From the NCBI RefSeq assembly GCF_003402575.1, contig NZ_BGZJ01000001.1:1672501-1736500 (forward strand): 64,000 nucleotides of DNA. Reading direction: 5' to 3'. Made by a program: the position numbers and the translations under genes. The notes beneath the pieces are model-generated. The model was not told where the DNA came from. It made no database searches and saw only the letters and a program-made list of their open reading frames with translations. The stretch's first letter is position 1. The number at the start of each line of letters is the position of its first letter. This document shows, piece after piece, positions 54,644 through 62,463 of the stretch. The stretch is from Mesosutterella multiformis (GTDB taxonomy: Bacteria; Pseudomonadota; Gammaproteobacteria; Burkholderiales; Burkholderiaceae_F).

Positions 54644-56815
54644 TCAGTTCCCTTCCCCCTTCGTCTTTTTCTTACGGCCTGCAGGTTTCTTAGGCGCCTC
54701 CGCCCGCTCAGGGAGATAAGCAAGCGCCCGCATCGGGTCCTGCGTCCGGCAGAAGTCCGGAAGACTCTCCACCACAGTTCTCCCGTAGGAGTTCCACTTC
54801 GTGATAATCCGGGAGTCACAGAGAATAAAGACCCCGTGATCCGTTTCACTTCTGATCAGACGGCCCGCACCCTGACGGAGCAGCGTCACCGCTTCCGGCA
54901 CCTGATACTCAAAAAACGGTTTTCCGCCCTGATCCCGGATCCACTTGCAGCGGGCCGCGACCACCGGATCATCCGGGGGCGAGAACGGAATACGGTCAAT
55001 CACGACGACCGAGAGCGTCTCGCCCTTGATATCGATACCTTCCCAGAAACTCATCGAGCCGACGAGAACCGAGGCCGGATCCTTTCGGAATTCCTCGATA
55101 AGGCCGCGCCTTGTGCCGTCTCCCTGACGGAGAACGCGAAGCGGCATCCCGTCTTCATTCGCGAGCTGCTTCACCATGTCCGCAATGATGTCCACGGCGC
55201 GGAGACTCGTGCAGAGGAAGAAAGTGCGGCCGCCCGCCTTTTTGACAAAGGGCCAGGCGCTCCGTGCGACAGACTCCGGGAACGCCGGAGAATTCGGTTC
55301 CGGGAGTCCCTTCGGGAGATAAAGCGACGCGAGGCTGAAGTAATCGAAGGGTGAGGGCCAGCTCGCGGTTTTCGCGTCCGGAAGCCCGATTTCCGTGAGG
55401 AAATGACTGAAGTCTCCAGCGACTGAAAGGGTCGCGGACGTAAACACCCAGGCTTCGCCCTTCTCGCGCCTCAGCCGGTTCAGATCCTCCGCGAACGAGA
55501 GCGGCGTGTTATAGAACCGCGTCCCGGTCCTTCCCTGCTGCACCCAGCGGACTCTTGGAGATTCGCCATCCGACACCGCATCCGCTTCCGCTTCGAGCCC
55601 CGGGAGCCTGAGCGGCTTCCGGTCTATCCCTTCAGGGACCACATCCGCTGCCGCCGCGTCCTCCTCCTGCCCCGCCGCGAACATCAGCCAGTCATTCACC
55701 TGTTCGATAAAGTTTTCGCAGCGCGGGAGAAGAAGATCGATATCCGCGTTCCGGCCCTTATTCGCCTTGAGGACCTCACTCAGATCGGAGAGCGCCCGCC
55801 CGAGCTGCTCAAGATCCGGAATCAGAAGCCCGAGGTCCGGAATATCATCAACCGACTTCCGGTCTCCCTCCAGGAAGTCGAGCTTTGTCGACACGGAAAG
55901 CGCCACTTCTTTCGCGGACCTGTCGACCTCGCTCGTCACGGCGTCCCAGTTCGCGCCGTCCTTCGCGTTTGTTTTCCCGAGCTGCAGCGTGTCGCGCGCA
56001 AGTTCCAGCACCGCGTTCGTTGAAAAGAGATCGCCGAAGAAGTCTGTCGCGATCCCAGGAAGCTGATGCGCCTCATCAATCACGGTGAGCGGCATCGAGG
56101 GGAGGATTTCGTCTGCACCCTCATCCGCGATCGCGAGTGAGCTGAGGAACAGGTGATGATTCACGACGAGAATATCGGCTTCCTTCGCCTCGCGCCGTGC
56201 TTTCGTGAGGAAGCAGTCATCGTAGAGCGGGCACTTGGTGCCAAGGCAATTCTCTTTGGTCGACGTGACAAGCGGCCAGATCATTGCGTTTTCCGGGATG
56301 TGGCCGAGTTCCGAGCGATCCCCTGTCTGGCTCGTGCGGCTGAAAATCTGAATATCTCGGAGGTAGCCGACATCTTCCTTGGACGGCACCCAGTCCACTT
56401 CTTCCAGCCGCTTCTTGCAGATGTAGTTCGAGCGCCCCTTAAGGAGCACCGTGTTCGCGTGAAGGTCCAGCGCTTCGAGAATGAGCGGCAGGTCCTTTGA
56501 GTACAGCTGATCCTGAAGCGGTTTCCCGGCGGTCGACACGAGAACCCGGATACCGGAAAAAAGCGCCGGAACGAGGTACGCGAACGTTTTGCCGGTGCCG
56601 GTGCCGGCTTCAGCGACAAGCGTCCCCTTCTCTTCGATTGTCCGCGCGACAGCCTCCGCGAACTCCCGCTGGCTCTCGCGCGGCACAAAGGACGGGAGCT
56701 TCTGCGTGAGAAGACCATGCGGGCTGAAGGCCTCGCGCACGTGCTGCACGAGCCGCGAAGGCTTCCCAGCCTCCCCCGCCGGCCCCGGCGCTAATTTCTC
56801 TTCACCCGCTTTCAT
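54644..56815 (-). CDS. DinG/YoaA-family ATP-dependent DNA helicase
   Basis: XPD-like 5'-3' helicase of 723 aa. Walker A AEAGTGTGKTFAYL, DEAH box VIDEAHQLPG, motif VI QGAGRLIRSETDHG. An iron-sulfur cluster is suggested by Cys in NCLGTKCPLYDDC plus an upstream Cys near YICKKRL. YoaA fits better than DinG by size. The start is MKAGEEK (56815) after CAGGAAAC; the frame is open 42 codons further up without similarity. The C-terminus is Lys-rich. Confidence 0.9.
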   Translation of the reverse strand: MKAGEEKLAPGPAGEAGKPSRLVQHVREAFSPHGLLTQKLPSFVPRESQREFAEAVARTIEEKGTLVAEAGTGTGKTFAYLVPALFSGIRVLVSTAGKPLQDQLYSKDLPLILEALDLHANTVLLKGRSNYICKKRLEEVDWVPSKEDVGYLRDIQIFSRTSQTGDRSELGHIPENAMIWPLVTSTKENCLGTKCPLYDDCFLTKARREAKEADILVVNHHLFLSSLAIADEGADEILPSMPLTVIDEAHQLPGIATDFFGDLFSTNAVLELARDTLQLGKTNAKDGANWDAVTSEVDRSAKEVALSVSTKLDFLEGDRKSVDDIPDLGLLIPDLEQLGRALSDLSEVLKANKGRNADIDLLLPRCENFIEQVNDWLMFAAGQEEDAAAADVVPEGIDRKPLRLPGLEAEADAVSDGESPRVRWVQQGRTGTRFYNTPLSFAEDLNRLRREKGEAWVFTSATLSVAGDFSHFLTEIGLPDAKTASWPSPFDYFSLASLYLPKGLPEPNSPAFPESVARSAWPFVKKAGGRTFFLCTSLRAVDIIADMVKQLANEDGMPLRVLRQGDGTRRGLIEEFRKDPASVLVGSMSFWEGIDIKGETLSVVVIDRIPFSPPDDPVVAARCKWIRDQGGKPFFEYQVPEAVTLLRQGAGRLIRSETDHGVFILCDSRIITKWNSYGRTVVESLPDFCRTQDPMRALAYLPERAEAPKKPAGRKKKTKGEGN

Positions 56816-57162
56816 GTTTCCTGACCTGTTCCTATTTTGAGGAAGCTCTGAGCGCCTGGACTTCCGTCCGCTCTGATCTCCTGAATCCGTGAGCGGGTTT
56901 ATCCCCGCACGCCGGCCGCTTCCGCGGCAGTATTCTCGCATTCTAATAGTTCAGGTACCGCTCTTTGACACATGCGTTCGTCAAATGGCGGATATCGGGA
57001 AAAAGCTGTACCCTAACTGAGTATATTTATGTATCCGGAAATCAAAAACAGGCGGGATCGATGAACCGCGGTTCTGAAGGCCGCGCGCCCCGCATTTCCG
57101 GATAACTGACCCTACGACGGACGCGCTGCGCCCGCGGTTTTTGAGAGAGAAGAGAAAGGACT
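56816..57162. other. Divergent intergenic region helicase / alaA
   Basis: About 350 bp without a gene. TTGACA (56965-56970) is a good -35 box, but the nearest -10-like hexamers are 19-20 bases away, so no promoter is called. AAAGGA precedes alaA. Confidence 0.4.
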
Positions 57163-58380
57163 ATGAAGACTTACGAAAAGTCCCATAAGCTCGACCACGT
57201 CTGTTATGACATCCGCGGTCCGATTATGGATGAAGCGAACCGGATGATCCGGGCGGGCGAAGATGTGATGAAACTGAACATCGGAAACCCCGCCCATTTC
57301 GGATTCAAGACCCCGGAACCGCTTCTCAAGGCAATGGCGGAAAATCTCCCGAACACCGAGGGCTACACCGATTCCCATGGCCTCATGAGCGCCCGCCGCG
57401 CGATCGTCGACTACTGCAAGGAAAAGGGCATCCCGAATGTCGGCGTGGATGATGTCTTCACCGGAAACGGCGTGAGCGAACTGATCACGCTTTCCATGCA
57501 GGGGCTTCTTGATAACGGAGACGAGGTGCTCGTCCCCGCGCCTGACTATCCGCTCTGGACCGCCTCCGTGACGCTCGCCGGCGGCACCGCCGTGCACTAT
57601 ATCTGTGACGAAAAGAGCGGCTGGCTCCCTGACCTCGACGATATGCGTAAAAAGGTGACGCCCCGCACGAAGGCGATTGTCGTGATCAATCCGAATAACC
57701 CCACGGGCGTTGTTTATCCGCGTGAAATCCTCGAAGGGATCGTGAAGATCGCACGAGAATTTGATCTCATTCTCTACGCGGATGAAATCTATGACCGCCT
57801 CGTGATGGACGGGATCGAGCACGTGGCGCTCGCCTCCCTCGCCCCCGATCTCCTCACCGTGAGCTTCAACGGCCTCTCGAAGTCCCACCTGATGGCAGGT
57901 TACCGCGTGGGCTGGATGTGCCTCGCGGGCGACAAGCGCCGCTATAAAGGCTATATCGAGGGTATCAATCTCCTTTCCGCCATGCGACTCTGCTCGAACG
58001 CCCCCGGTCAGTCTCTGATCGCTCCGGCACTCGCTCAGCGCGAGAGCACGAAAGAGATGCTCGTTCCCGGCGGCCGCGTTTACGAACAGCGTGAATGCAT
58101 TTACCGGATGCTGAATGACATTCCGGGCATCTCCGCCGTGCGCCCCCAGGCCGCGTTCTACATCTTCCCGAAGATCGACGTGAAGCGCTTCAATATCCAT
58201 GATGATGAGCTTTTCGCGCTTGACCTCCTGAAGCAGGAAAAGATCCTGATCACGCATGGCCGCGGCTTCCACTGGATCAACCCGGACCACTTCCGCATCG
58301 TCTACCTCCCGCAGGTTGACGTGCTGACAGCGGCCTGCGAAAAGATGAAGCACTTCTTTGAGCACTACCAGCAGGCCTGA
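57163..58380 (+). CDS. alaA: Alanine transaminase AlaA
   Basis: PLP class I aminotransferase of 405 aa converting pyruvate and glutamate to alanine. N-terminal LNIGNPAHFGF, NPNNPTGVVYP, the PLP Lys in NGLSKSHLMAGYRVGW, and the C-terminal arginine region FRIVYLP. It matches AlaA/YfbQ closely in length and motifs. A bidirectional terminator follows. Confidence 0.95.
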   Translation: MKTYEKSHKLDHVCYDIRGPIMDEANRMIRAGEDVMKLNIGNPAHFGFKTPEPLLKAMAENLPNTEGYTDSHGLMSARRAIVDYCKEKGIPNVGVDDVFTGNGVSELITLSMQGLLDNGDEVLVPAPDYPLWTASVTLAGGTAVHYICDEKSGWLPDLDDMRKKVTPRTKAIVVINPNNPTGVVYPREILEGIVKIAREFDLILYADEIYDRLVMDGIEHVALASLAPDLLTVSFNGLSKSHLMAGYRVGWMCLAGDKRRYKGYIEGINLLSAMRLCSNAPGQSLIAPALAQRESTKEMLVPGGRVYEQRECIYRMLNDIPGISAVRPQAAFYIFPKIDVKRFNIHDDELFALDLLKQEKILITHGRGFHWINPDHFRIVYLPQVDVLTAACEKMKHFFEHYQQA

Positions 58381-58404
58381 TCAGGCATAGCGTCAGAGCT
58401 TATG

Positions 58405-58439
58405 AAAAAAGCTTCCGGTTCATCACCGGAAGCTTTTTT
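58405..58439. terminator. Bidirectional terminator after alaA
   Basis: AAAAAAGCTTCCGGT (58405-58419) pairs with ACCGGAAGCTTTTTT (58425-58439) and works in both directions. Confidence 0.95.
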
Positions 58440-58479
58440 TGTCTCCCCCGAAAGAAAATCCTCCGGGACTCGGACGCTT

Positions 58480-59520
58480 TTACTGGAACGGGTTAATGGA
58501 TTCGCTCCGCTCTTTCCGCTCAGCCTCATACTTCTTCTGAAGCTCGATACGGTTCTGGCGGTCCTGCTCATTCCGGGCCGCGCGTTCAGCGCGTTTCTGA
58601 GCGAGGTCAGCCCCCTTCTGCTCAGCCTTCGCCTTGCGGTCAGCGGCGTCCGCCGCGCGCTTATTGTAGGCCGCGACATTTTCGGGTTCCTTCGCAGCCT
58701 TCGCGGCGTCAGAGGCGCGGCGCTCAGCGACGCGCTCCACTGTCTTATCGTGCTGCTCAACACGCTTCGCGGCAGCCGCGGCGTCTTCAACCGCCTTGGC
58801 CTGGCGCTCCACAATGTTCGCCTGGCGCCGGGCATAGGTTTCTTCGTTCTGAAGTTCCTTTGCCTGCTTCTCGAGCGCGTCACTCTGAGCCTTCGCGACC
58901 CGTTCCTCAGCCCGGATCCGGGCTTCCATACGGGATTCGGCACCCATCATGCGCTTCGTCGGAGCGTTGTCATCGAGGACCGCACCGATTTCACCCGCGC
59001 TCGCTTCTTTTCCTTCCTCAATCTTTGCCTGGAGCTGACGCTCTTTTTCCTTCTGAGCGTTTTCGGCCCGGAGCCAATCCTTCGCCTCAAGCTCCACACG
59101 GCGGAATTCCTTTTCACGGTCATAGGAATTCACGCGGTTCTTTTCCCAGCAGGCGCTCACGAAAAACCGGTCAATACAGGCATCGTGTTCAATCGCTTCC
59201 TGCTTCTTCAGCGCCGCGCGGTTGCGGTCAACGTCCGCGAGCGCGGCTTCCGCCTCGTCATGCGTCTTGATGGAGCCGGCGGGCCAGCGCTGGAGAATGC
59301 TCGAGTCTGTTAGTCTCTCAGCCCCGGTCTTCGGAGCGGGCGTGAGACGCGCGGGATCCACATCAGCGCCTGGCGCGGCATTCGCCTTCGGTGCCCGGAT
59401 CGTGGAGCCAGAGGTCATCACGGAACCGGATTTCCCAGCAATGCCGGTGCCGGCCGCGAAGACAGAACCTGAAATCAGCGTAAGCGTGAAAAGACAAACT
59501 GCAGACCGGGCGAAATGCAT
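58480..59520 (-). CDS. Exported coiled-coil protein with conserved two-Cys motif
   Basis: The 346-aa protein starts MHFARSAVC with a signal peptide ending GSVFAAG. Residues about 110-160 carry ACIDRFFVSACWEKNR, a two-cysteine motif that I associate with a conserved hypothetical family of betaproteobacteria. The remaining two thirds are Ala/Glu/Lys/Arg-rich, long heptad-like helices (for example KRVEQHDKTVERVAERR) that should form coiled coils in the periplasm. No enzymatic motif is seen. AGAGG precedes the ATG. Confidence 0.75.
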   Translation of the reverse strand: MHFARSAVCLFTLTLISGSVFAAGTGIAGKSGSVMTSGSTIRAPKANAAPGADVDPARLTPAPKTGAERLTDSSILQRWPAGSIKTHDEAEAALADVDRNRAALKKQEAIEHDACIDRFFVSACWEKNRVNSYDREKEFRRVELEAKDWLRAENAQKEKERQLQAKIEEGKEASAGEIGAVLDDNAPTKRMMGAESRMEARIRAEERVAKAQSDALEKQAKELQNEETYARRQANIVERQAKAVEDAAAAAKRVEQHDKTVERVAERRASDAAKAAKEPENVAAYNKRAADAADRKAKAEQKGADLAQKRAERAARNEQDRQNRIELQKKYEAERKERSESINPFQ

Positions 59521-59701
59521 GGAAATAAAACCTCTGTACTGGGGACAAGCCGGAGTCATGACCGGGATTCTCAAGTTTACCGCAGGACGCCTGAAAAATC
59601 GGAGCTCCTCCCGTAAGGAATCGGCCTGAATCGCATCCGGCTGTAAAAAAGGGAGAGAAGCAATGCTTCTCCCCCCTCTCTTCAGACTGTCACGCGGCCG
59701 G

Positions 59702-61129
59702 TCAGCTATTCATCGGGCGCCCGAGAACCGTGAGCGCCGCTTCCCGGATCGCCTCAGCAAACGTCGGGTGGGCAATCGTCGTGAGCGCCACATCCTCGCA
59801 CGTCGCTTCGGTCGCAAGGATAAAGGACGCCGCGGCGATCAGCTCTCCCGCCTCAGACCCCAGAATATGGATTCCGAGCACCCGGTCATTCTCAGCGTCC
59901 GCCACGATCTTCACGAACCCGTCTGTCTGACCCTGAGCCCGGGCGCGGCCGTTCGCGGAGAAAAACGCCTTCCCGGCCTTCGCCGTGTAGCCCTCGTTCC
60001 GGGCCTCGGCTTCCGTGAGCCCTACCCAGGCGATTTCAGGATGCGTGTAAATCACGGAGGGGACAAGCCGGTGATTGATCACCGGATGCTCACCCGCGAT
60101 CTCTTCGGCGACCGCTACGCCTTCGTCACTCGCCTTATGCGCGAGCATCGGTCCACGCACGAGGTCTCCGATCGCGTAGACCCCGGGGAGATTCGTGCGG
60201 CACCCCTCATCCACTTCGACAAACCCCCGGGCGTCCGCCTTCAGCCCCACGGCTTCCGGATTCACGGACTGCAGCGCCGGGACCCGCCCGATCGACACCA
60301 TCAGCCGGTCAAACACCGCTTCCTTCTCTTCATCCCCGGTGCGGTAACGAACCACGACACCGTCCGCCCGCTTTTCAACGGACTCCACACGGCACCCGAA
60401 GTGGAACGTAAAGCCGGTCTTCTTATAAACCTGAAGCGCGGCGCGCGAAATCTCCTCATCCGCGATTCCGAGGAAACCGGGAAGCGCTTCAAGCATCGTC
60501 ACTTCGGCCCCCAGCCGCTGCCACACAGCGCCGATCTCAAGCCCGATCACGCCGGCCCCGATGATACCGAGGCGCTTCGGAACCGAGGTCTGCTCCAGAC
60601 CTCCGGTCGAGGTGAGAATCGTCTTTTCATCCGGCGTAACCCCGGGAAGCAGGCGGGGAACAGAACCCGCCGCCACCACAACGTTCGCCGCCGTGATTTC
60701 GGTGCCGTCCGAAAGCCCGATCTTCCAGGCACCGGGCTTTCCGCCCGGAAGGAAGTGCGCGGATTCCGGGAAGAATTCGACCCCGTTTTTCTTAAAGAGC
60801 CAGAGAATGCCGTCGTTCGACTTCCGGACCACTTTGGCGCGGCGCGCCTGAATCACATCGAGATCAAAGGACGCCGGTCCGACATTGATACCGAGTTCGC
60901 GGAATGTCTCACCCGCGGACTCGTAGGCGAGAGAGGACGCAAGCATCGCCTTGGACGGGATGCAGCCGACATTCGTGCAGGTGCCGCCCGGGGCCGCCTT
61001 TCCATCCGCGTCCTTCCAGGGATCCGCCGCCGCGGTTTTAAACCCCAGCTGGGCTGCGCGGATCGCGCATTCATAACCGCCCGGCCCCGCTCCGATCACA
61101 AAGACATCAAAATCAATTCCATCTGCCAT
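59702..61129 (-). CDS. lpdA: Dihydrolipoyl dehydrogenase (E3)
   Basis: FAD/NAD-dependent E3 of 475 aa that reoxidises lipoyl groups of 2-oxoacid dehydrogenases. N-terminal VIGAGPGGYECAI, redox-active disulfide GGTCTNVGCIPSK, NAD-binding GAGVIGLEIGAVW, and the dimer-interface catalytic His in IAHPTFAEA. It is the last gene of sucA-sucB-lpdA, 12 bp after sucB. Confidence 0.96.
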   Translation of the reverse strand: MADGIDFDVFVIGAGPGGYECAIRAAQLGFKTAAADPWKDADGKAAPGGTCTNVGCIPSKAMLASSLAYESAGETFRELGINVGPASFDLDVIQARRAKVVRKSNDGILWLFKKNGVEFFPESAHFLPGGKPGAWKIGLSDGTEITAANVVVAAGSVPRLLPGVTPDEKTILTSTGGLEQTSVPKRLGIIGAGVIGLEIGAVWQRLGAEVTMLEALPGFLGIADEEISRAALQVYKKTGFTFHFGCRVESVEKRADGVVVRYRTGDEEKEAVFDRLMVSIGRVPALQSVNPEAVGLKADARGFVEVDEGCRTNLPGVYAIGDLVRGPMLAHKASDEGVAVAEEIAGEHPVINHRLVPSVIYTHPEIAWVGLTEAEARNEGYTAKAGKAFFSANGRARAQGQTDGFVKIVADAENDRVLGIHILGSEAGELIAAASFILATEATCEDVALTTIAHPTFAEAIREAALTVLGRPMNS

Positions 61130-61141
61130 CAGGCGCCCCCC

Positions 61142-62410
61142 TTAAAGAAAGATCCGGACAGGATTCTCAATGAGTGAACGGAAGAAGAGCAGCGCGTCTG
61201 ACGCCGTTTCCCGCTCTACCATGCGGCTATCGAAGGAAAGCGCCGCCACCGCCACACGGCGGGGTTCCCAGGTGCCGTTCTTCCAAACCGCTGTTTCCTC
61301 AGCCCGGTGCACCGCAAGCGTCGCGGCCTGAGGCGGCGTCACAGCGGGGGTCGATGAAATCGTACCGGCGCCGCGCCCCGTGATCAGCGTGATGTCGCCA
61401 AGCGACAGTTCCTGCGGCGTGAGGCTACCCGCCTCAGCCCGGCTCTTCAGGTCTGACAAGCGGCGGAGGAGCCCCGCGATCCCTTCGCGGCGGGACGCGA
61501 CAACAGCCGGGTAAATGGTGCCAAGCGCCGTATCCACGGCGAGATTCACGAGAGCCGCTCCGGATGCCGCGGCCGGCGCGATCGCGGGGAAGGCTTCGGC
61601 CGTACGGGAAAGCGCGGCGGCAAACACCGCGGACGCTTCAAGCGGCACGCCTTCACGCGCTTCAAAGGACGCCGACTCGCTTTCGATCAGGTCAAAAAGG
61701 GATGTGACATCCACCTTCTCGAAAAGCGTCACTGCGGCCGTGCCGAGGCTCGAATTCAGCCGGACTGAGGCCGCCGCTGACGCGACGCGCGAAGTGTCCC
61801 GCGACACCGCGTGCGGCGCGGGGAAGAAAACAGAAACCGGGGACTCTGCCGGCGCGGCAGCCTGCGGCGCGGGAGCCGCTGCCGGTGCCGCGGGCGCAGG
61901 AACCGGCGCGGGCGTCGGAAGAGCGGCGGCCTTTGCTTCCACGTCTGCCTTCGTCACGCGGCCGCCGACCCCGGTGCCCTGAAGCGCGCGGGCATCGATT
62001 CCGGCTTCAGCCGCGGCCCTGAGGGCGGACGGCATCACGCGGGACTCAGCGGGTTTCGCAGCCGGAGCCGGGGCGGCTGCCGGAGCTGCAGCCTCAGGAG
62101 CCGGCGCGGGCTCGGGGGCAGGAACCGAAGCCACGGCGGCTGCGGCTGGGACATTCTCGGCCTTCGCCGCGCCCTCTTCCACCTTCGCCACGACATCACC
62201 GGTCTTCACCGTATCCCCTTCCTTCACGAGGATCTCGGTTACCACACCGTCGCACGGCGCGCTCACTTCGAGGACCACCTTATCCGTCTCAAGCTCAACG
62301 AGAACCTGATCCTCTTCCACCGGGTCACCCGGCTTCACCTTCCAGCCAAGCACCTCGGCGCTCGACACCGATTCGGATAGTTCCGGGACTTTGATTTCAA
62401 TTTCACTCAT
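61142..62410 (-). CDS. sucB: 2-oxoglutarate dehydrogenase E2-like protein with degenerate catalytic site
   Basis: 422 aa in the sucA-sucB-lpdA cluster. The lipoyl domain is intact (Lys44 in ELETDKVVLEV), an Ala/Pro linker follows, then the subunit-binding domain (about residues 124-161, MPSALRAAAEAGID and GTGVGGRVTKADV). The acyltransferase domain (about 205-422) aligns with SucB, but the catalytic motif DHRxxDG is DSRMVER: His is Ser395, Asp is Glu399, Gly is Arg400; the TxTNGG strand is TLITGRG. Known E2 chemistry needs that His. So it may carry acyl groups and scaffold E1/E3 without normal succinyl transfer, or the cluster serves another purpose. No frameshift is seen. Confidence 0.88.
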   Translation of the reverse strand: MSEIEIKVPELSESVSSAEVLGWKVKPGDPVEEDQVLVELETDKVVLEVSAPCDGVVTEILVKEGDTVKTGDVVAKVEEGAAKAENVPAAAAVASVPAPEPAPAPEAAAPAAAPAPAAKPAESRVMPSALRAAAEAGIDARALQGTGVGGRVTKADVEAKAAALPTPAPVPAPAAPAAAPAPQAAAPAESPVSVFFPAPHAVSRDTSRVASAAASVRLNSSLGTAAVTLFEKVDVTSLFDLIESESASFEAREGVPLEASAVFAAALSRTAEAFPAIAPAAASGAALVNLAVDTALGTIYPAVVASRREGIAGLLRRLSDLKSRAEAGSLTPQELSLGDITLITGRGAGTISSTPAVTPPQAATLAVHRAEETAVWKNGTWEPRRVAVAALSFDSRMVERETASDALLFFRSLIENPVRIFL

Positions 62411-62463
62411 GCTTATCTCTCCGGGGCGGCGAAATCTTCCGCCGCCCTCCGATCAGGTTGTCG

